Positions 42,807 through 51,170 of a DNA stretch of 64,000 nucleotides are shown here, piece after piece. Position 1 is the stretch's first letter, and each line of letters opens with the position of its first letter. The translations under genes were made by a program, and so were the position numbers. Below the pieces are notes generated by a model. It saw only the letters and a program-made list of their open reading frames with translations. It was not told where the DNA came from and ran no database searches. Source of the stretch: Mycobacterium sp. 1164966.3 (GTDB taxonomy: Bacteria; Actinomycetota; Actinomycetes; Mycobacteriales; Mycobacteriaceae); contig NZ_LZSG01000008.1 in NCBI RefSeq assembly GCF_001665395.1, positions 24,337 through 88,336 on the forward strand, in the 5' to 3' direction.

Positions 42807-44132
42807 TTAACGTGCGTCGACGGCTGCGCGGCGTGCCGTGATCGCGGTGCTCGGGCTGATCACGGCTTCGACCACCTCGTGCAGCGGTGCGCCGGCGGTG
42901 CGGGCCAGCGCGGCGTAGAACCGTTCGGGGTTCGCCCAGTCCTCGGGAGACAGGACACCGGCGGCGCCGTCGAGGTCCGCGATCGCCAAGATCATGAAGG
43001 CCGCGGTGGCCGATCCGGTGCCTGCCGCCATCGAGTCGATGGCCGTACCCGGTCCACTGACCGGCAGACGCCGGATGGACACGACCTTCTCGCCGTCGCG
43101 GATGCCGGTGACCCGGACGTAGTTGATGCCGCGATAATCGGGGTGTTTGCGACGCGCGGCCGTTGCGAGGAACTTGAGCACTTCGGATGCGGTCATCTCG
43201 CGGCGTCTGACGCTGCCCCACAGGCCGGCGAGCGCATATCGCCACACGCTGAGCGCCCCGGTCCTGTCGGTGGCGATGTCGTTGACGAAGTCGATGGCGT
43301 CGTCCATCGGGAGCCGACCGTCTTCGACGGCGACCGCGATACCGCGCATGATGCCGTTGATGGGCGGTGGATCGAGCGCGCCCAGGACGCGGATCCGGTC
43401 GGCGCCCGGCCAGCGGCGCGGCATGGTGACCGATTCGGGGTGCGCGCACTCGTAGAGGCGGTAGCCGTCGCCGAAGGAGTGACCCAGATCGAAGACGTCG
43501 TTTTCGATGAACGTCTGGTGGACGACGGACCGGCCGTTCTCCCAGGTGTGGCAGGGGCCGGCGAAGCCGCGGATCGCGTGGTCGAGGACGGCGCGACCGA
43601 ACGGGACCGGTCCTTCGTCACCGGTCGCCCAGCAGACGTCGATGCGTTCGACGGTGTCCATGTCGCGGGCGGCGTCGGCGGCCATCACGTTGGTGAACCC
43701 GGGAGATGCCCCGCAGCCGATGAAGATCGGCACGCGGGCCTCGCGTGCCCTGGCGTCGAGCGCGAGAGCGGCACGGGTGCTGGCCTCGTCGTCGTCCAGG
43801 TCGAGGTATGGCACCCGCAGTTCGAGGCAGGCCTGCATGACGGGTTCGGCGGTGCGGTTGTACGGTCCGGCGCCCAGGACGACCAGCGACGCACCCTCGA
43901 TCGCATTGCGCAGGGCAGCGGAGTCGAACAGGTCGAACGAGCCGACGGTCGCCGATCCGGGTGGAAGTTTCCCGACGAGCGCGTCGAGCGCCTGTGGCGC
44001 GATGTCGTACAGCTCCAACTTCCAGTCCTGGCCATCGGTGGCTGCGCGGGCAAAGCGTTCGATCGCTACCCGGCACATATCACCCGCGGCCCCGATGAAG
44101 ACGATTCGCCGTGTGTTACTGCTCAAAGCCAT
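42807..44132 (-). CDS. Saccharopine dehydrogenase-like NAD(P)-dependent oxidoreductase, copy 1
   Basis: A 441-residue protein with an N-terminal Rossmann domain of the saccharopine dehydrogenase NADP-binding type (RRIVFIGAAGDMCRVAIERFA; ASLVVLGAGPYNRTAEPVMQACLELRVPYLDLDDDE). The C-terminal domain has IGCGASPGFTNVMAADAAR and a conserved MPRRWPGADRIRVLGALDPPP stretch. It would oxidise or reduce at a C-N bond. It is clearly a tandem paralogue of the next gene upstream (44169-45476), sharing IVFIGAAG, LGAGPYNRTA, GCGASPG and FGRAVLDH-like segments. GGAGAGGGTC stands before the ATG. Confidence 0.87.
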   Translation of the reverse strand: MALSSNTRRIVFIGAAGDMCRVAIERFARAATDGQDWKLELYDIAPQALDALVGKLPPGSATVGSFDLFDSAALRNAIEGASLVVLGAGPYNRTAEPVMQACLELRVPYLDLDDDEASTRAALALDARAREARVPIFIGCGASPGFTNVMAADAARDMDTVERIDVCWATGDEGPVPFGRAVLDHAIRGFAGPCHTWENGRSVVHQTFIENDVFDLGHSFGDGYRLYECAHPESVTMPRRWPGADRIRVLGALDPPPINGIMRGIAVAVEDGRLPMDDAIDFVNDIATDRTGALSVWRYALAGLWGSVRRREMTASEVLKFLATAARRKHPDYRGINYVRVTGIRDGEKVVSIRRLPVSGPGTAIDSMAAGTGSATAAFMILAIADLDGAAGVLSPEDWANPERFYAALARTAGAPLHEVVEAVISPSTAITARRAAVDAR

Positions 44133-44168
44133 GACCCTCTCCGTTCAGTTGGCTCTGGAATGCCCCGC

Positions 44169-45476
44169 TCAACTCGCGGCGGCGCGGACGTGGTGCGTGG
44201 GCGTACCGATCGAATCCGGGACGTCGAGGATCTCGTCGCGCGGGGTGCCGACACGTTCGAGGGCCTTATAGAACTGCTCCGGTTCGGCCCATTCTTCGGG
44301 CGTGAATACCCCTGCGCGGGTGGAGGACTCGTCGTCGAGTGCGACAACCATGAACGCGGCGCACGCCGTTCCCGTCGCCGCTGCCATGTCGGTGAACAGG
44401 TAGGTGCCGGGGCCACACACCGGGGTACGGCGGCAGACCACCGTGGGTATGCCATGCCGGATTCCGGTCACCTCCACCTTCAAGCCCGATTTGTAGGGGA
44501 AGGTATGGCCCACCGCCGCCAAGACAAGGAACTTGATCAGCTCGGTGCGCGTCGCCTCCCCGGTACGCACGAGGTTTCGCATTCCCGATAGGGCGTGGCG
44601 CCAGCCCTTCACACTGCCGAGCTTGTTTGTCATCAGGGCCTCCAGGAAGTCCACTGCCTCCTCCATGGGCATCTTGCCCTTCTGCACGGCCAGGCCGACG
44701 CCGCGGACAAGGCCGTTGTACGGCGCTGGATCCAGGCCGCCGAAGCAGCGAATGTTCTTGGCATCCGGGTACTTTCGCGGCAACGTCACCGGCTCCGGGT
44801 GAGCGGTCTCGTGCACCATGGTCAGCCCCAGTCCGCCGCCCAACTCCGTCCAGCGGGTCTCCAGCCAGGACTGGTGCATCACCGGCCCGCCGTTCTGCCA
44901 GGTCATGCACGGCCCGGCGGCGACGCGCAGCATGTGGTCGAGAACCGCGCGGCCGATGGATCCGCGCTCATCGCCGACTACCCAATACACATCGATGTTC
45001 TCGACGGAGTCCAATTCGCCGGCCGCATCAGCGACCAGCATGTTGGTGATGCCGGGAGACGCGCCGCAGCCGACATACATCGGCACCCCGGCCGCTCGAG
45101 CATCGTCGTGCAGAGTCAGTGCGTGCAGGGTGCTTTCGATATCGTCGTCGAAATCGAGATATGGCACTTTGGCCGCCAGACACGCCTCCATCACGGGGCC
45201 GGCGGTGCGGTTGTACGGACCGGCGCCGAGCACGACGAGCGTTGCTCCTTCGATGGCGTCGCGAAGCCCCTCGGCGTCGTACAGGTCGAGCCGTGCGGCG
45301 GTGGCCAGCCCGGCCGGCAGCCGCTGTAGCAACTGATCGAGGAGCTCGGGACGAATGTCGTAGAGGGCCAGCTCCCAGTCGCCCTCGGCGACGGCGAATC
45401 GTTCGATGGCAAGCCGACACATCTCTCCTGCGGCCCCGATGAAGACAATTCGCTTCGGGGCGCTAACTGTGGCCAT
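44169..45476 (-). CDS. Saccharopine dehydrogenase-like NAD(P)-dependent oxidoreductase, copy 2
   Basis: A 435-residue homologue of the preceding entry, with KRIVFIGAAGEMCRLAIERFA, TLVVLGAGPYNRTAGPVMEACLAAKVPYLDFDDD, YVGCGASPGITNMLVADAAG and VCGPGTYLFTDMAAATG. It is first in the seven-gene operon. ATG 45476 follows GAGAGGG and lies about 70 bp downstream of a strong promoter with the shared 23-bp operator. Two diverged copies kept side by side suggest consecutive or complementary reactions on related intermediates. Confidence 0.87.
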   Translation of the reverse strand: MATVSAPKRIVFIGAAGEMCRLAIERFAVAEGDWELALYDIRPELLDQLLQRLPAGLATAARLDLYDAEGLRDAIEGATLVVLGAGPYNRTAGPVMEACLAAKVPYLDFDDDIESTLHALTLHDDARAAGVPMYVGCGASPGITNMLVADAAGELDSVENIDVYWVVGDERGSIGRAVLDHMLRVAAGPCMTWQNGGPVMHQSWLETRWTELGGGLGLTMVHETAHPEPVTLPRKYPDAKNIRCFGGLDPAPYNGLVRGVGLAVQKGKMPMEEAVDFLEALMTNKLGSVKGWRHALSGMRNLVRTGEATRTELIKFLVLAAVGHTFPYKSGLKVEVTGIRHGIPTVVCRRTPVCGPGTYLFTDMAAATGTACAAFMVVALDDESSTRAGVFTPEEWAEPEQFYKALERVGTPRDEILDVPDSIGTPTHHVRAAAS

Positions 45477-45543
45477 CAACCCTCTCCGTTCTGTTGGTTT
45501 AGCCGAAGCCGCGGCGACGAAATGCTGCCGATCCGCAAAAACC

Positions 45544-45590
45544 AAACACGATTCGAATTCGAGTTTATAGCGAAGGCACCGCCCTGTCAA
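45544..45590 (-). promoter_or_regulatory. Regulated promoter of seven-gene operon (operator copy A)
   Basis: On the minus strand: TTGACA (complement of 45585-45590), 17 bases, TAAACT (45562-45567). The 23-bp element 45544-45566 reads AAACACGAT, five bases, TTCGAGTTT on the plus strand and covers the -10 and +1. It matches the three other copies near the TetR gene at 47033-47635. Confidence 0.8.
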
Positions 45591-45657
45591 TGTCCCGCCA
45601 GCGGCGCAAGTCCCGTTGCCGCGCCTGGCTGACAGCCGCCGCGTCGAGCGTGCAACC

Positions 45658-45687
45658 AGGGCGGAAAAATCGCCAAATTGTCGCCCT
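45658..45687 (-). terminator. Hairpin downstream of alcohol dehydrogenase
   Basis: AGGGCG (45658-45663) pairs with CGCCCT (45682-45687), with an inner GGCG/CGCC pairing as an alternative. It lies 23 bp past the adh stop codon. Confidence 0.45.
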
Positions 45688-45710
45688 CAGAGCACGTTCG
45701 GCGAACTGTC

Positions 45711-46817
45711 TCAGTGAACGATCACGCCGCGAATGTTCTTGCCGTCACGCAGATCCTGATAGCCCTGGTTGACGTCTTCGAGACGGTATTTCGTGGTCAC
45801 GAGTTCGTCGAGCCTGAGCTGGCCGGCATCGTAGAGCCGCAATAACCGCACGATGTCGTATTGCGGATTCGCGGAACCGAACAGGGTGCCGCGGATCGTC
45901 TTTCCGGTGAGGGTGAGCATGGCACCGGAGACGTGGATCGTCGCTTTTGCGGGGTCGGCGAGACCCACGACGACTACGGTCCCGCCCTTGCCGACGATAT
46001 CGAACGCTGCCGAAATTACCCCTTCGTCGACGGTGCCGACGGTGACGATGGCCTGGTCCGCGCCTTGGCCCCAAGACAATTCGTTCACTTTCTCGGCCGC
46101 TGCGGCGGCATCCTCGAACGCATGTGTCGCACCGAATTTCATTGCGGTGTCGCGCTTCAGTGCTATCGGGTCGACAGCGACGACGTACTTGGCGCCGGCG
46201 TGCGCCGCCCCCTGCACGGCATTGATGCCGATACCGCCGATGCCGTACACGACGGTGATGTCGCCCGGACGAACGTTGCCGGCATAGGTGGCGCTGCCCC
46301 AGCCGGTCGGCACGCCGCAGCCGACGAGAACGGCGGTCTCGAGGGGTAGCCAATCGTCAATCTTGACCACCGAATGCTGTGAGATCGTCGCCTTCTTGGC
46401 GAAGGTCCCCAGCATGCACATCGCACCGAAATCCTGTCCGTCGCCGTGGAATCGGAACGACCCGTCGGGCATGCAACCCTCGAGAATGGTGGCGCCCATG
46501 TCGCATAAACTCTGCCTGCCGGTCGAGCAATACCGGCAGTGACCACAGCTGGGAATGAAGCTGCACACCACATGGTCTCCGGGCTTGACCTTGGTGACAC
46601 CGGGACCGACGTCCTCGATAATGCCGGCACCCTCGTGGCCGCCGACGATCGGGAAACGGGGTGGCAGGTCGCCGTCGGTGAGATGCAGGTCGGAGTGACA
46701 CAGTCCGGCTGCGGTGTAGTTGATCAGCACTTCGCCTTCAGCAGGACCGTCGAGGTCGAGTTCCATGATCTCGAAGGGCTTGCCCACCCCGAAAAGCACT
46801 GCTGCTGTGGTCTTCAC
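45711..46817 (-). CDS. NDMA-dependent (nicotinoprotein) Zn alcohol dehydrogenase
   Basis: A 368-residue zinc alcohol dehydrogenase of the mycobacterial AdhB/NDMA-dependent type. The catalytic zinc ligands are in GLCHSDLHL and GGHEGAGI; the structural zinc cysteines are in [17 protein letters not shown]; the cofactor loop is [21 protein letters not shown]; the C-terminus has [18 protein letters not shown] and [10 protein letters not shown]. In this family NAD is held permanently and electrons leave through an external carrier, in mycobacteria thought to be mycofactocin. The gene has its own promoter with operator copy B, placing it in the TetR regulon. Confidence 0.9.
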   Translation of the reverse strand: MKTTAAVLFGVGKPFEIMELDLDGPAEGEVLINYTAAGLCHSDLHLTDGDLPPRFPIVGGHEGAGIIEDVGPGVTKVKPGDHVVCSFIPSCGHCRYCSTGRQSLCDMGATILEGCMPDGSFRFHGDGQDFGAMCMLGTFAKKATISQHSVVKIDDWLPLETAVLVGCGVPTGWGSATYAGNVRPGDITVVYGIGGIGINAVQGAAHAGAKYVVAVDPIALKRDTAMKFGATHAFEDAAAAAEKVNELSWGQGADQAIVTVGTVDEGVISAAFDIVGKGGTVVVVGLADPAKATIHVSGAMLTLTGKTIRGTLFGSANPQYDIVRLLRLYDAGQLRLDELVTTKYRLEDVNQGYQDLRDGKNIRGVIVH

Positions 46818-46852
46818 CGGAATCTCCTTCGGGGGCGACGGAGCATCGGCAC

Positions 46853-46906
46853 AAAAACGATCTGAAATCGGGTTCGATTTTAAGTTGGGAAGTGCGGGGT
46901 TGTCAA
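46853..46906 (-). promoter_or_regulatory. Regulated promoter of alcohol dehydrogenase (operator copy B)
   Basis: On the minus strand: TTGACA (46901-46906), 18 bases, TAAAAT (46877-46882). Directly downstream lies the 23-bp element 46853-46875, plus strand AAAAACGAT, five bases, ATCGGGTTC, overlapping the expected +1. The adh ATG is 36 bp further on. Confidence 0.8.
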
Positions 46907-46959
46907 CAACTCATAACCCCAATCAGTCCTAAGCGCCCGTTGCGCCGAGCGTGTTTTCT

Positions 46960-46987
46960 GGGCGGGAAATCAGCGAAAAAGCCGCCC
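46960..46987 (-). terminator. Hairpin downstream of TetR gene
   Basis: GGGCGG (46960-46965) pairs with CCGCCC (46982-46987) around 16 bases. It lies 45 bp beyond the TetR stop codon, upstream of the adh promoter. Confidence 0.45.
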
Positions 46988-47032
46988 TGGCAGCGTGTTC
47001 GGGCGGTTGGGAGCCGCACACAGTGCGGATTC

Positions 47033-47635
47033 TCATCTCGCCCGTCGAACTTTGGATCCGTGGGGGGCATACGTCTCGAGATAGGCGGTGAGCAGACGGC
47101 GCGCCTCATTGATCGTGGCGTCATCTCCGGTCGCGGACAGCCGGAACGCTACGTCGAATAGTCGGTTGCCGGCTTCGAACGCGAGCTGTACGACGAGTTG
47201 CGGGGTGTCAGCACGGACGAGATTGTGCTCAATGAGGAAGCTCCAGAACAGTTTTGCCTGCGACTCGTCGAATGCGAGCGCCATTTCGTTGAGTGTCGGG
47301 GTGCGGCCCGCGAACCACAGCTGGACAAAGTCGGGGTGCTCGCGGAAATAGGCGAGGTAGGGATCGATGACCGCGTCGATGGCGTTGCGCAGTGTGCGCA
47401 ACTTGGAGCGGTTCACCGACGCGGAGATGCGGGCGTCGAGTTCACGTAGATGGCGCTGCACGAGCTCGGCATCAACCTGATGCCGGTCGGAGAAGTAGTG
47501 ATACAGCGAAGCGGTCGGGATGCCGGCTCGCTCACCGATCGCTTTCAAAGTGGCGGCCTCGTAACCCTGTTCGCAGAGCAGCGTCTCGGCGGCGTCAAGA
47601 ATCGCTTGCACCCGCTCGAGCCCGCGGCGCTGCAT
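47033..47635 (-). CDS. TetR-family regulator, proposed controller of the amine/acyl-CoA regulon
   Basis: A 200-residue TetR protein. The helix-turn-helix is ATLKAIGERAGIPTASLYHYFSDRHQV (about residues 27-53), followed by a helical ligand domain ending VRRAR. ATG 47635 is the conservative start; a GTG at 47683, inside the operator, is an alternative that adds 16 residues. Its promoter carries operator copy C, and identical-type elements sit on the promoters of the adh gene, the saccharopine-dehydrogenase operon and the amine-oxidase operon. It most likely represses itself and all three until an inducer binds. Confidence 0.88.
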   Translation of the reverse strand: MQRRGLERVQAILDAAETLLCEQGYEAATLKAIGERAGIPTASLYHYFSDRHQVDAELVQRHLRELDARISASVNRSKLRTLRNAIDAVIDPYLAYFREHPDFVQLWFAGRTPTLNEMALAFDESQAKLFWSFLIEHNLVRADTPQLVVQLAFEAGNRLFDVAFRLSATGDDATINEARRLLTAYLETYAPHGSKVRRAR

Positions 47636-47677
47636 CGGGGCGGAGCGAGGAGGCGTGGAGGATGTTAGCTGATTATC

Positions 47678-47721
47678 GAACACGATTCGGGATCGTATCA
47701 ACCTTTGGCCATTGTTGTCAG
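47678..47721 (-). promoter_or_regulatory. Autoregulated TetR promoter (operator copy C)
   Basis: On the minus strand: CTGACA (47716-47721), 18 bases, TACGAT (47692-47697), with the 23-bp element 47678-47700 over the -10 and +1 (plus strand GAACACGAT, five bases, ATCGTATCA). The -35 box touches the end of the cyclase gene. Confidence 0.75.
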
Positions 47722-48830
47722 CGGTCGGCGCGTTCAATCCGGAAGAGCTTGACCTCGGCGCGCACGCCTTTGAGCCGTCGCGCGCCGACCGAAAACCACT
47801 CGAAATTCCCGGCATTGCCGACGGCATCACGCGTCGACTCCGCAGCCAGAACCGTTCCCGGGTGTGCGCTGGCGGTGACCCGGCTGGCCAGGTTGACCGG
47901 ACTGCCGAACCAGTCGCCGGCCCGGCTGATCGCCGATCCGGACGCCACGCCAATTCTCAACGGCGGCAGGTCATTTGCCGCCGCTACCGCGAGATCCAGC
48001 ACGGCCTGAAGCAGTGGCGCGGGTTCCGGACAGACCAACATCACCGCGTCGCCGATCGACTTGATGAATCGGACGGGAGTTATCGCCACGTCGTGGGCGA
48101 TCTCGGCGAGCCGGCTGGCCACACGTTCAAGGTCCTGCGCGGGCAGTGCCTCGCCGAGCTGGGTGAAGCCGGCCACATCCGCGAAGGCGACGGTGACCGG
48201 ACGGGCACCCGGCAGTGTTCCCGCGGCTCGTTCCGCCGCGTTCACGGCCTCGGTCTCAACCGAATGACGGATTTCCATTCGCATCAGGTCGTCCATCATC
48301 GGTGCCAGCAGCGGAACCGCGATCTTCGCCAGTTGCTCGGTCGCCTGGGCGAGCTCGATTTCGGAAGCACCTGGCCGCAACAGGGTCTTGAGGGCCGCCT
48401 CACGCATCATTGCGGCGGCATGCCCCAGGCTCTCCACGAGTATTCGCATGACGGCAACCGCATCGTCGGGGTCATAGCCGATATCCAGAAAAACTTTGGC
48501 ATGTTTCACCGCCTCGGCGTCCGCGCGCGGCAAGATCGCAGCGTCCGGGTCGGCGATCCGCGGCAGGCCGATGGCTCGTTGCATACGCTGCAGCACACTG
48601 AGCTCGATCCCGGTGGACTCGCAGATTTCGCGCGCAGATACCAGGGTTCCGTCATCGCCGAGGATCCGGTAGGCGGGCAACATCATAGGCGCGGCCGCCG
48701 ATTCGCGAATGTGCTCGAGAGTGAACCCCCGATCGAGTAACCAGGCGATCAGCTCGGCGCGGTCTTGGCGTGCGGCACCCTCGAGTCCGTCGAGCAGACC
48801 CGACGCTTCCATATCGACGTCTGACGCCAT
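47718..48830 (-). CDS. Rv1264-like class III adenylyl cyclase
   Basis: A 370-residue protein with the Rv1264 layout: an N-terminal helical regulatory domain of about 200 residues (SAREICESTGIELSVLQRMQRAIGLPRIADPD) and a C-terminal class III cyclase domain. Catalytic residues appear intact: metal Asp in VAFADVAGFT, substrate Lys and second metal Asp in FIKSIGDAVML, and the DWFGSPVNLASRVT segment. In Rv1264 the N-terminal domain senses acid pH; by similarity the same may hold here. I chose ATG 48830 with AGGGTG upstream; a GTG three codons earlier is possible. It lies between the TetR gene and the amine-oxidase operon, so it may share their physiology. Confidence 0.88.
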   Translation of the reverse strand: MASDVDMEASGLLDGLEGAARQDRAELIAWLLDRGFTLEHIRESAAAPMMLPAYRILGDDGTLVSAREICESTGIELSVLQRMQRAIGLPRIADPDAAILPRADAEAVKHAKVFLDIGYDPDDAVAVMRILVESLGHAAAMMREAALKTLLRPGASEIELAQATEQLAKIAVPLLAPMMDDLMRMEIRHSVETEAVNAAERAAGTLPGARPVTVAFADVAGFTQLGEALPAQDLERVASRLAEIAHDVAITPVRFIKSIGDAVMLVCPEPAPLLQAVLDLAVAAANDLPPLRIGVASGSAISRAGDWFGSPVNLASRVTASAHPGTVLAAESTRDAVGNAGNFEWFSVGARRLKGVRAEVKLFRIERADR

Positions 48831-48883
48831 GCGTTTCACCCTATTGCCTCGGGTCCTGACGCACTCTCCCGTTGGCGTCGAGG

Positions 48884-48936
48884 TTGACAGGATTCACTAC
48901 GTACCATAAATTCAAACACGATTCGGGATCGAGTTC
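48884..48936 (+). promoter_or_regulatory. Regulated promoter of amine-oxidase operon (operator copy D)
   Basis: TTGACA (48884-48889), 17 bases, TAAATT (48907-48912), then the 23-bp element 48914-48936 reading AAACACGAT, five bases, ATCGAGTTC over the predicted +1. The start codon is 49 bp downstream. This is the best-looking promoter in the window. Confidence 0.85.
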
Positions 48937-48984
48937 AAGCACAGAACCCGTTGCGCCGGCAGGCCGTCAGGACTGGAGAAGACG

Positions 48985-50286
48985 TTGGCCGAAACCTATG
49001 ACGCCGCGGTGATCGGTGCCGGCTTTGCCGGGCTCATCGCGGCACGCGATCTAAGCGTGCAGGGCTACTCGGTGATTCTCCTCGAAGCGCGCGACAGGGT
49101 CGGCGGTCGCACGTTTACCGGTGAGGCTTTCGGTCGTCAGGTCGAGTTCGGCGGCACCTACGTGCACTGGACTCAGCCGAACATGTGGCAAGAGCTTCAG
49201 CGCCACCACATACCACTGGCGGTGCCGCTGGAACCCGCCAAGGTCTACTGGCTCGCCGACGGTGCCACTCATTCCGGTACGCCGGAGAAGTACGGCGCGG
49301 CCGTCGCACCGCTGATCGGTCGATACGTCGCCGACGCACGGGCCCGGTTTCCGCTGCCCTTCGAAGTAAACGCGGTCGATACCAGCGCCATCGAGCAGGA
49401 AACTCTCGAAGACCGGCTCAACTCGCTGAACCTCTCCGAGCACGACAGAGACTTGCTCGACGGGGCGATGGCCGCGCTGGTGACCAACTACAAGGAACAT
49501 GGCATCGCACAGTTATTGGCGGGCGTCGCAGCCTATTTCGGCCACTGGGACGCATACTTCGAAACCGCTGGCACCTGGCCGATCGAAGGCGGAACCAAGC
49601 GACTGGCGGAGGCCATTGTCGCCGAGTCCAACGCCGAGCTGCGGCTGTCCACACCCGTTGCCGCCATTGCCGACGACGGCTCTGACGTCACCATGACGAC
49701 GCGGGACGGCGATCAGATCCGCGCGCGCGCCGCCGTCGTCGCACTGCCGCTGAACACCCTGGGAGACATCACGTTTACTCCGGACGTCCCAGAAGCGGCG
49801 CGCACCATGATCGATCAGCAGAACCCGATCATGGCTTCCAAGATTTGGGTCCGGGCCAAGGGCGAACTAGAGCCGTTCCAAGCCGTGGCCCCAGTCGGCA
49901 AGAACCCGATCAACGCCGCCCGAGTCGAATACCACGCCGACGGCCACACACTCGTCATGTGCTTGTGCTGCAACGCCGCCGCCATCGACGCCACCGACCG
50001 AGAAGCCGTGCAGGCAGCGCTACGGACATTCGTCGCCGACATCCACGTGCTGGAAACGGCCTGCCACGACTGGACCACCGACGAGTTCGCCAAAGGCGGC
50101 TGGATGCTGCACCGGCCCGGACACTTCACCAACGGCGCTGTCGAGCTGCGCAAGCCGCACGGTCGAATCCACTTCGCCGGAAGCGATATCGCAGCCATGG
50201 ATGCCGGCGCTATCGAAGGCGCGATGGATACCGGCGCGCACGCAGCCCGCAACGTCGCTGCGGCATTGGGCCAGGGCGCCCGATGA
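48985..50286 (+). CDS. Flavin-containing amine oxidase
   Basis: A 433-residue flavin monoamine-oxidase family protein. The FAD loop is DAAVIGAGFAGLIAARDLSVQGYSVILLEARDRVGGRTFTG (about residues 6-46), and the C-terminal FAD loop is RIHFAGSDIAAMDAGAIEGAMDTGAHAA. It oxidises an amine to an imine, releasing hydrogen peroxide or passing electrons on. The TTG start follows GGAGAAGACG. It is the first gene of an operon with a PhyH-type dioxygenase (ATGA overlap) and a RidA protein, which would deal with the imine product. Confidence 0.9.
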   Translation: MAETYDAAVIGAGFAGLIAARDLSVQGYSVILLEARDRVGGRTFTGEAFGRQVEFGGTYVHWTQPNMWQELQRHHIPLAVPLEPAKVYWLADGATHSGTPEKYGAAVAPLIGRYVADARARFPLPFEVNAVDTSAIEQETLEDRLNSLNLSEHDRDLLDGAMAALVTNYKEHGIAQLLAGVAAYFGHWDAYFETAGTWPIEGGTKRLAEAIVAESNAELRLSTPVAAIADDGSDVTMTTRDGDQIRARAAVVALPLNTLGDITFTPDVPEAARTMIDQQNPIMASKIWVRAKGELEPFQAVAPVGKNPINAARVEYHADGHTLVMCLCCNAAAIDATDREAVQAALRTFVADIHVLETACHDWTTDEFAKGGWMLHRPGHFTNGAVELRKPHGRIHFAGSDIAAMDAGAIEGAMDTGAHAARNVAAALGQGAR

Positions 50287-51170
50287 GCGTGCGTGTAACC
50301 GAGCAGATGAAGCGCGACCTGGCCGATGACGGCGCCATCGTCGTCCGCGGCTTGTTCACGCCCCAAGAACTCGAGCGCGCACGCGAGTGCTTCGACTACG
50401 GAATCGCCCACCCGGGTCAGCCGAGCAAGGTCTATGCGGGGACGGACGACGAGCACTTCAACGAATACGGCAACCCCGCCAACGTCGAGCAGTACCTAGC
50501 GCTGATCAAGGAGCTCGGACTGCAAGACTTCGTGGCTTCGCTGTGGGACTCGCAGAACGTATGGTTCCTCGGCGAGGAATTGTTCATCAAATCAGGCGGC
50601 AAGGCCGGGCGGTCGCCCTGGCATCAGGACACCTCGTACCTGCCGGCCAACGGTCCGCACCTGCTCAACATCTGGATCAGTTTCGAGCGGATCCCCAAGA
50701 AGAATTCACTCGAAATCGTGCGAGGCTCCCACCTGGGCGTCCAGTACGACGGCACGTCTTACCTCGATCCGGCCGACCCCACGGCCCCGGCCTGGGGTGG
50801 CGACTACTTCCCCCGGCTTCCGGACATAGAGGCGGAGCGCAAGAAGGACCCGACGTCGTGGGACGTCATTTCCTGGGATATCGAGCCCGGCGATGCGCTG
50901 GTGTTCCACTCCGGCAGCCTCCATGGCGGTGCTCCGGTGACGCCGGACTGTCCCACGCGCCATACCCTGGTCCTGCGGTTCTTCGGCGACAAGCTGTTCT
51001 ACCGGCCACTGCCCGACATCAAGGCAAACTATGGATACGACGCCAGCTCGCTCAACGACCCATCGCGACACCTGGCGACCCCTACCGAAACAGCTACTTC
51101 GCACAGCTACGCTGACCGGAGGAGCCGCCATGAAAGAAGTCATCCCGGAGTGGATGCAGCCGATCTATGA
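50283..51170 (+). CDS. Phytanoyl-CoA dioxygenase (PhyH) family protein, 3' end probably frameshifted
   Basis: A 295-residue Fe(II)/2-oxoglutarate dioxygenase-fold protein. WHQDTSYL holds the HxD metal ligands; HGGAPVTPDCPTRHTLVLRF holds the distal His and the 2-oxoglutarate Arg. It should hydroxylate an aliphatic carbon. The in-frame C-terminus (PTETATSHSYADRRSRHERSH) looks unnatural and overlaps the RidA gene by 41 bases. Adding one base at the GG of 51074-51075 would instead give HLGDPYRNSYFAQLR and a stop at 51115, 14 bases before the RidA start. A one-base deletion or sequencing error is therefore likely. The start overlaps the amine-oxidase stop (ATGA). Confidence 0.85.
   Translation: MSVRVTEQMKRDLADDGAIVVRGLFTPQELERARECFDYGIAHPGQPSKVYAGTDDEHFNEYGNPANVEQYLALIKELGLQDFVASLWDSQNVWFLGEELFIKSGGKAGRSPWHQDTSYLPANGPHLLNIWISFERIPKKNSLEIVRGSHLGVQYDGTSYLDPADPTAPAWGGDYFPRLPDIEAERKKDPTSWDVISWDIEPGDALVFHSGSLHGGAPVTPDCPTRHTLVLRFFGDKLFYRPLPDIKANYGYDASSLNDPSRHLATPTETATSHSYADRRSRHERSHPGVDAADL

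Noticed and set aside
42531..44591. 686-residue plus-strand ORF
   Set aside because: Antisense to the DAO and saccharopine-like genes, whose frames have clear domains; typical high-GC antisense openness.
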